NCBI RefSeq assembly: GCF_016820445.1
Contig: NZ_JADHDT010000001.1
Location: 124,001-188,000, forward strand
From: Sphingomonas beigongshangi
Lineage (GTDB): Bacteria; Pseudomonadota; Alphaproteobacteria; Sphingomonadales; Sphingomonadaceae
Direction: 5' to 3'
Length of the DNA stretch: 64,000 nt
The position numbers were made by a program, and so were the translations under genes. Of this stretch, positions 59,777 through 64,000 are shown piece after piece. How positions within the stretch are numbered: position 1 is the first letter of the stretch; each line of letters starts with the position of its first letter. The notes under the pieces are model-generated. The model did no database searches, was not told where the DNA came from, and saw only the letters and a list, made by a program, of their open reading frames with translations.

Positions 59777-60720
59777 GCCGTCTGCCGGGCAAGAAACGCG
59801 TCGATCAGGCCATAGGCGCGCAACCGCACGGCATCAGCTTCGCGCAGGATCTCATGCGCCGACTCGGCGCCGAAGCGCTCCAGCTCGCACCGCGGCAGCC
59901 GTGCGGCCACCCTTACCGCCGCCTGCGAATCGACAAGCCCATCCTCGTCGGCCACCAGCATCAGGATCGGCGTCCGGACCGTCACGAGGCGCGGGTCGTC
60001 CCGCAACGCGGTGCAGGCGACGAATGCTTCCGCGATCCATGCCCAGCTCGGCGGCCCCAGTCGCAGGCTGGGATCGCGATCGTACCAAAAGGCCTCGTCG
60101 GCATACCGGTCGTGCGAGTGCGTCAGCAGCCGCTCGCGATGGCCGGCGGATTGCGAATCGTCGCGCACGCGCCAGGCGGGCCGCGCCGGATCGCCGATCC
60201 GGGTCATCAGCCGCGCCAGCCACGCGCCCAGCCGCGGCCCCACCGGCGAGTGGATTCCCAGCATCGGCGCGACCAGCACAGCCGCATCCGGGTCCACACC
60301 GCCGTCCATCAAGGACCGGAGCAGCAGGTGGCCGCCCATCGAATGCCCCAGGATCGCGGTCGGACCATCACCCTCCGACCGCCAGTCGTTCCAGAAGGCG
60401 GAAAGGTCGGCGAGCCAGGGATCGAAGCGCTCCGCATGACCGACGTGCGGATCCTTCGCCAGGCGGCCGGAGCCGCCCTGCCCCCGCCAGTCGAAGGCCG
60501 TGACCGCCCAGCCATGTGCATGGAGATGGCCGATCACCTCCAGGAACTTCTCGATGATGTCGGCCCGTCCGCCCTGGACGAGGATGCGGCCGCGCGGGTT
60601 GGGATGGGGCCAATCGAAGCGACGATGCCGCCATCCGTCGGCCGCGATCCAATGCGACAGGCGCGAGTCTGCGGGAAAATCGCGCCGCAGTGCGTGGGGA
60701 TCGAACGGGATCTGGGTCAT
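59773..60720 (-). CDS. alpha/beta hydrolase, lysophospholipase-like
   Basis: This 315-residue Ser hydrolase carries GHSMGGHLLL (nucleophile Ser), VADEDGLVDS (acid) and GAESAHEILRE (His), with GRILVQGGRADIIEKFLEVIGHLHAHGWAV and DWRGQGGSGR typical of PldB-type monoglyceride/lysophospholipid lipases. It lacks a signal peptide, so it is cytoplasmic. Its stop overlaps the next gene's start, forming an operon with the flavoenzyme and YegP. Whether the pair shares a pathway is unknown. Confidence 0.87.
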   Translation of the reverse strand: MTQIPFDPHALRRDFPADSRLSHWIAADGWRHRRFDWPHPNPRGRILVQGGRADIIEKFLEVIGHLHAHGWAVTAFDWRGQGGSGRLAKDPHVGHAERFDPWLADLSAFWNDWRSEGDGPTAILGHSMGGHLLLRSLMDGGVDPDAAVLVAPMLGIHSPVGPRLGAWLARLMTRIGDPARPAWRVRDDSQSAGHRERLLTHSHDRYADEAFWYDRDPSLRLGPPSWAWIAEAFVACTALRDDPRLVTVRTPILMLVADEDGLVDSQAAVRVAARLPRCELERFGAESAHEILREADAVRLRAYGLIDAFLARQTA

Positions 60721-60773
60721 CGGCTCCCCTTGGTTACGGTTTCGAAAGCCATCGCGTCTACCTGTTCACACCG

Positions 60774-61247
60774 ATGGGGTGGGACAAACTTCTCGGCATG
60801 GCCGTCATCGCGCTGCTTTTCGCCCTGCTGCTCTCGGCAGGGATCGAGGATGCTCGCCGGCGCGAAATCGCGAACTGGAAGAATGCCGCCATCGCGCTCG
60901 CTGCCCCCGCATGGTGGTGGGCGAACGGGCTCGGCTGGGGTGACATGGCGATCCAGTTCGGCCTGGCCACCGCGGTGTTCGCCCTGTTCGCGGGAGTCTT
61001 CGCTGCCGGGTGGATGGGCGGAGGCGACGTCAAGATGATCGGCGCGCTTGCCCTCTGGTTTCCGCCCGGCGGCGTGCTGTCGATGCTGATGCTGATGGCG
61101 GTGGTGGGCGGCGCGATCACGATGCTGATGGTGGTCGAGCACCGCTGGCGCCGTCGCGAGGCGGTGGTCGAAGTGCCCTACGGCGTCGCCATCGCTGCCG
61201 CAGCCCTGCTGACGGTCGTCCCGGCGGGACCACCAACCGGATTTTAA
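60774..61247 (+). CDS. cpaA: prepilin peptidase CpaA/TadV
   Basis: This is a 157-residue membrane aspartic protease that trims Flp prepilins. The two catalytic Asp are in GIEDARRREIANWKN and WMGGGDVKMIGALALW (the GxGD motif of A24 peptidases). About six membrane helices are visible. A second ATG eight codons in (MAVIALLFALL) may be the true start. It is divergent from the hydrolase gene and begins the rightward Tad cluster; no Flp pilin gene precedes it here. Confidence 0.9.
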   Translation: MGWDKLLGMAVIALLFALLLSAGIEDARRREIANWKNAAIALAAPAWWWANGLGWGDMAIQFGLATAVFALFAGVFAAGWMGGGDVKMIGALALWFPPGGVLSMLMLMAVVGGAITMLMVVEHRWRRREAVVEVPYGVAIAAAALLTVVPAGPPTGF

Positions 61248-61310
61248 CCACTCCACCTCAATACTTAGCGCCGGATCAACCACCGGTGCGCAGAAAAGGC
61301 CCGTTGCAAC

Positions 61311-62363
61311 ATGGATAGTCGCAAGATCGTTTTGCTGGTGGGAGCGCTGCTGATCGCCGGCATCACGGCGTTCTTCGCCCGCACGCTGCTCGCCGGTTCC
61401 GCCGCACCGCAGGCCGCCGCCATGACGCAGCCGGGCCTGCGGCCCGTCGACGGGCCGGAAGTGCTGGTCGCGACTCGCACGCTGCCGGTCGGCACCATCC
61501 TCGATGCCTCGGCGCTGAAGTTCCAGCCCTGGCCCAAGGAACTGGTCGACGGCGCCTATTTCCTGAAGGCGGGCACCGATCTCAAGGCGTTGCAGGGAAC
61601 GGTCGTGCGCAACCCGATCACCGCGGGCCAGCCGGTGACGCAGGGCGCGCTCGTGAAGCCCGGCGACCGCGGCTTCCTGGCCGCCGCGCTGGGTCCCGGC
61701 ATGCGCGCCGTCACGGTCGCGGTTTCCGGCCAGGCGGCCGTCGCGGGCTTCGTCTTCCCGGGCGACCGCGTCGATCTCGTGCTGACCCAATCCGTCACGG
61801 GCGGCGGCGACGGCCAGCCGCTCAAGGTTTCGGAAACGATCATGCGCAACGTGCGGGTCCTCGCGACCGACCAGCGCACCGACAACAGCGTCGGAGAAGA
61901 CGGCAAGACCAAGGTCAGCACCTATTCCAACGTGACGCTCGAAGCGACGCCCAAGATGGCGGAGCAGATCGCGGTGGCGCGCACCGTCGGCGACCTGTCG
62001 CTGTCGCTACGCAGCCTCGCGGACAATCCGGCGCAGCTGGAGGAGGCGATTGCCAACGGATCGGTCAAGGTGCCGGCCAACGGCGATGCCAAGGCCGAGA
62101 AGGCGATGATGCTGGCGTCCGCCAGCCGCCCGCAGTCGGGCGACAGCACCTTCGCCACGGGAGCCGATGTCTCGCGCTTCCAGCGTAGTTCCGTGCCTGG
62201 CAAGGCCTCCGGGCTTGCCGCGCAGGCGCAGGGGGTGGGCATGCCCGCTCCGGGTGGCGCCGCCGCGACCGCACCGGGTGCGGCCGCGATACCAACCGGT
62301 CCCGTCGTGCGTGTCGCGCGCGGCACCAGCGTGACCGTCGTTCCGGTCGGGGGAAACAAGTAA
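61311..62363 (+). CDS. cpaB: Flp pilus assembly protein CpaB (RcpC)
   Basis: This 350-residue protein has an N-terminal membrane anchor (IVLLVGALLIAGITAFFA), then an SAF domain (VLVATRTLPVGTILDASALKFQPWPKEL, about 47-112), followed by the RcpC/CpaB region with MRAVTVAVSGQAAVAGFVFPGDRVDLVL. The C-terminal third is Ala/Gly/Pro-rich. It works in the periplasm with the secretin CpaC in assembling Tad pili. It is separated from cpaC by 2 bases. Confidence 0.94.
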   Translation: MDSRKIVLLVGALLIAGITAFFARTLLAGSAAPQAAAMTQPGLRPVDGPEVLVATRTLPVGTILDASALKFQPWPKELVDGAYFLKAGTDLKALQGTVVRNPITAGQPVTQGALVKPGDRGFLAAALGPGMRAVTVAVSGQAAVAGFVFPGDRVDLVLTQSVTGGGDGQPLKVSETIMRNVRVLATDQRTDNSVGEDGKTKVSTYSNVTLEATPKMAEQIAVARTVGDLSLSLRSLADNPAQLEEAIANGSVKVPANGDAKAEKAMMLASASRPQSGDSTFATGADVSRFQRSSVPGKASGLAAQAQGVGMPAPGGAAATAPGAAAIPTGPVVRVARGTSVTVVPVGGNK

Positions 62364-62365
62364 TC

Positions 62366-63952
62366 ATGCGCAAGTCCTCGAAGCCTTTCGCACGCGCGCC
62401 GCTCGCGCTGGCCATGGTGCTGGCGACGCCCGCCGGCCTCGCCGATGCGCGGCCGGCGCCAGGTGCGTCCAGCGCCCCCAGCGGCCTCGTCCAGGTCAAC
62501 ACGGGTCGCGGCCGGCTCGTCACGCTGCCACGCCCGATGAGCGACGTGTTCGTCGCCGACGACGCGGTCGCCGACGTGCAGGTCCGCTCTCCGACCCAGC
62601 TCTACATCTTCGGCAAGAAGCCGGGCGAGACAACGATCTCCGCGACGACCAAGGGTGGCGCGGTCGTCTATGCAAGCACGGTCCGCGTCGGCAACAACTA
62701 CGACTCGATCGGCGCGATGCTGCGTCTTGCGATGCCGGAAGCACAGATCGTCGCAACGCCGATGAACGGTCTGGTCCTGCTCACCGGCACGATCGCCAGC
62801 CCCGGCGACGCGGCCGAGGCGGAACGCCTTGTGCAGGCCTATGTCGGCGAAAGCACCAAGGTGCTCTCCCGCCTGAAGACGGCGACGCCGTTGCAGGTCA
62901 ACCTGCAGGTGCGCGTCGCGGAAGTGAGCCGCAGCTTCATCAAGCAGGTCGGCGTCAACATCCAGTCGTTCGACGGCACCGGCGGTTTCAAGTTCGGCAT
63001 CACGCAGGGACGAGCCCAGACGCAATATGCCCCACTGAGCGGTGGGGCCAACGGCGGGGGCATGTTCACCGGGGGCACGACCGCATCGACGGGCAGCACG
63101 CTGCTGACGGGCGCGGCAACCGGCGGGACGCTGGGCTTCGCCGGCAGGCTGCTCGGCCTCGACCTGCTCGGCGCGCTCGACCTCGGCGAGACGACGGGCA
63201 TGGTGACGACGCTCGCCAATCCGAATCTCACCGCGCTGTCGGGCGAGACGGGCACCTTCCTCGCCGGCGGCGAGGTGCCGATCCCGATCGCGCAGGCGCT
63301 GGGCACCGTGTCGGTCGAATACAAGCAATATGGCGTCAGCCTGGCCTATACGCCGACGGTGCTCGCCGACGGGCGCATCAGCCTGCGTGTGCGGCCGGAG
63401 GTGTCGCAGCTCGATTACTCCAATGCGGTGACGATGAACGGCACCCGCGTTCCCGGGCTGACCACCCGCCGCGTCGAAACGACGCTGGAACTGGGCTCCG
63501 GCCAGAGCATGATGATCGGCGGCCTCCTCCAGAACACGCACAACAATTCGATCCAGAAGACGCCGTTCCTCGGCGATCTGCCGATCATCGGCGCGCTGTT
63601 CCGGTCGAACGGCTTCCAGCGCAGCGAGACCGAACTCGTCATCATCATCACCCCCTATCTGGTAAAGCCGATCAACAGCCTGTCGCAGGTCGCGCTGCCG
63701 AGCGACGGCTATCGCGCCCCCACCGATGCCGGCCGTCTGCTGCTCGGCGAACTCGGCACGGGGATCAGCGGCGATCGCCGCCCGGTGCCGTCGATGGCGC
63801 CAGGCAGCGCGCCCGGCATGGCGCCCAGTTACGGCGCATCCGCTCCGGTACCGGCGCAACCGCGGCGCGATGCCGCTCCGGCCGCCTCCGACGCCCGTAG
63901 CGATCGCAAGTCCCGCAAGGCGGACGTCCCCGCCCCCGGCTTCTCCAACTAA
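62366..63952 (+). CDS. cpaC: Tad pilus secretin CpaC (RcpA)
   Basis: This 528-residue outer-membrane secretin has a signal peptide (AFARAPLALAMVLATPAGLADA), an N-terminal pilus-secretin domain (VNTGRGRLVTLPRPMSDVFVADDAVADVQV), a BON-like domain (VATPMNGLVLLTGTIASPGDAAEAERLV) and the type II/III secretin core (VTTLANPNLTALSGETGTFLAGGEVPIP; ETELVIIITPYLVKPI). Just before the core is a Gly-rich loop. The tail is Pro/Ala-rich and ends with a basic segment. It forms the pore for the Flp pilus. Confidence 0.95.
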   Translation: MRKSSKPFARAPLALAMVLATPAGLADARPAPGASSAPSGLVQVNTGRGRLVTLPRPMSDVFVADDAVADVQVRSPTQLYIFGKKPGETTISATTKGGAVVYASTVRVGNNYDSIGAMLRLAMPEAQIVATPMNGLVLLTGTIASPGDAAEAERLVQAYVGESTKVLSRLKTATPLQVNLQVRVAEVSRSFIKQVGVNIQSFDGTGGFKFGITQGRAQTQYAPLSGGANGGGMFTGGTTASTGSTLLTGAATGGTLGFAGRLLGLDLLGALDLGETTGMVTTLANPNLTALSGETGTFLAGGEVPIPIAQALGTVSVEYKQYGVSLAYTPTVLADGRISLRVRPEVSQLDYSNAVTMNGTRVPGLTTRRVETTLELGSGQSMMIGGLLQNTHNNSIQKTPFLGDLPIIGALFRSNGFQRSETELVIIITPYLVKPINSLSQVALPSDGYRAPTDAGRLLLGELGTGISGDRRPVPSMAPGSAPGMAPSYGASAPVPAQPRRDAAPAASDARSDRKSRKADVPAPGFSN

Positions 63953-63975
63953 GCGCGCGAAGGATGACCTTCCCG

Positions 63976-64000
63976 ATGATCCGTCCGATCCTCCTTGCCT
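63976..64000 (+). CDS. cpaD: start of a probable cpaD (pilus assembly), cut by window end
   Basis: Only the first eight codons (MIRPILLA) are in the window, the beginning of a signal-like hydrophobic stretch. GAAGGA lies about 11 nt upstream of this ATG. An in-frame ATG at 63964 would sit on that ribosome binding site. The cpaD name rests on the usual cpaB-cpaC-cpaD order, not on sequence. Confidence 0.4.

Noticed and set aside
1..64000. CRISPR arrays, insertion sequences, toxin-antitoxin or defence genes
   Set aside because: No regular spaced repeats, no transposase, and no nuclease or methylase cassette was seen; small unknown genes do not form such pairs.

Overview
The window is GC-rich, densely packed bacterial chromosome and reads as an alphaproteobacterium of the Sphingomonas group. 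The main clues are DUF2171 and DUF6894 proteins, glycosyltransferase and O-ligase genes of the exosortase A type, an ispH-thrB-rnhA operon, a split glycine decarboxylase (gcvPA/gcvPB), intracellular poly-3-hydroxybutyrate (PHB) turnover genes, a Tad/Cpa pilus cluster, and one exact match to the alphaproteobacterial EcfG general-stress promoter. I see no prophage, insertion sequence, CRISPR array or plasmid functions. This is mostly core genome with a few lineage-specific genes.

Layout. 1-9,380: a truncated XRE/ImmA regulator, a cation diffusion transporter, secreted and membrane proteins, 3-hydroxybutyrate dehydrogenase, a zinc metallopeptidase, an MDR oxidoreductase, a Tyr/Arg/Asp-rich DUF2171 protein, tRNA-Ala(CGC), a NUDIX hydrolase and an extensin-like protein. 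9,400-17,850: small unknowns, a Bax-inhibitor-like protein, a ClC channel, ThpR, lipoprotein SodC and an MFS transporter. 17,850-21,700: surface polysaccharide genes (glycosyltransferase, O-ligase, acyltransferase). 21,700-31,950: a DJ-1/PfpI protein, topoisomerase IB, MscS, a MaoC hydratase, a thiolase, PHB depolymerase, an ABC exporter and a saccharopine-dehydrogenase-like enzyme. 32,000-37,140: RNase R, TrhO and a ProRS of the archaeal/eukaryotic type. 37,280-43,920: a pentose phosphate block read leftward (rpiA, tkt, tal, gnd, two HAD phosphatases). 44,095-50,250: a complete RND tripartite efflux operon. 50,285-55,160: a glycine cleavage operon behind a tandem glycine riboswitch. 56,070-58,470: ispH-thrB-rnhA. 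58,480-60,720: YegP, a D-amino-acid dehydrogenase-like flavoenzyme and a lysophospholipase-like hydrolase. 60,770-end: cpaA, cpaB, cpaC and the start of a probable cpaD.

How the genes work together. The pentose phosphate genes form one metabolic unit, and its two HAD phosphatases may do metabolite repair. The gcv genes are controlled by glycine. The bdh, thiolase, MaoC and phaZ genes fit PHB cycling but lie apart, and no PHA synthase is present.

The less ordinary signals are mostly non-coding. A bipartite palindromic repeat fills two separate convergent gene junctions. REP-type hairpins lie in the gcv operon and over the ribosome binding site of the gene at 30,789. An orphan plus-strand terminator suggests a small RNA near 17,000. 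EcfG-like promoters precede several possible stress genes. A long Gly/Thr repeat sits in a predicted surface loop of the efflux outer-membrane channel. I found no clearly new multi-gene system.
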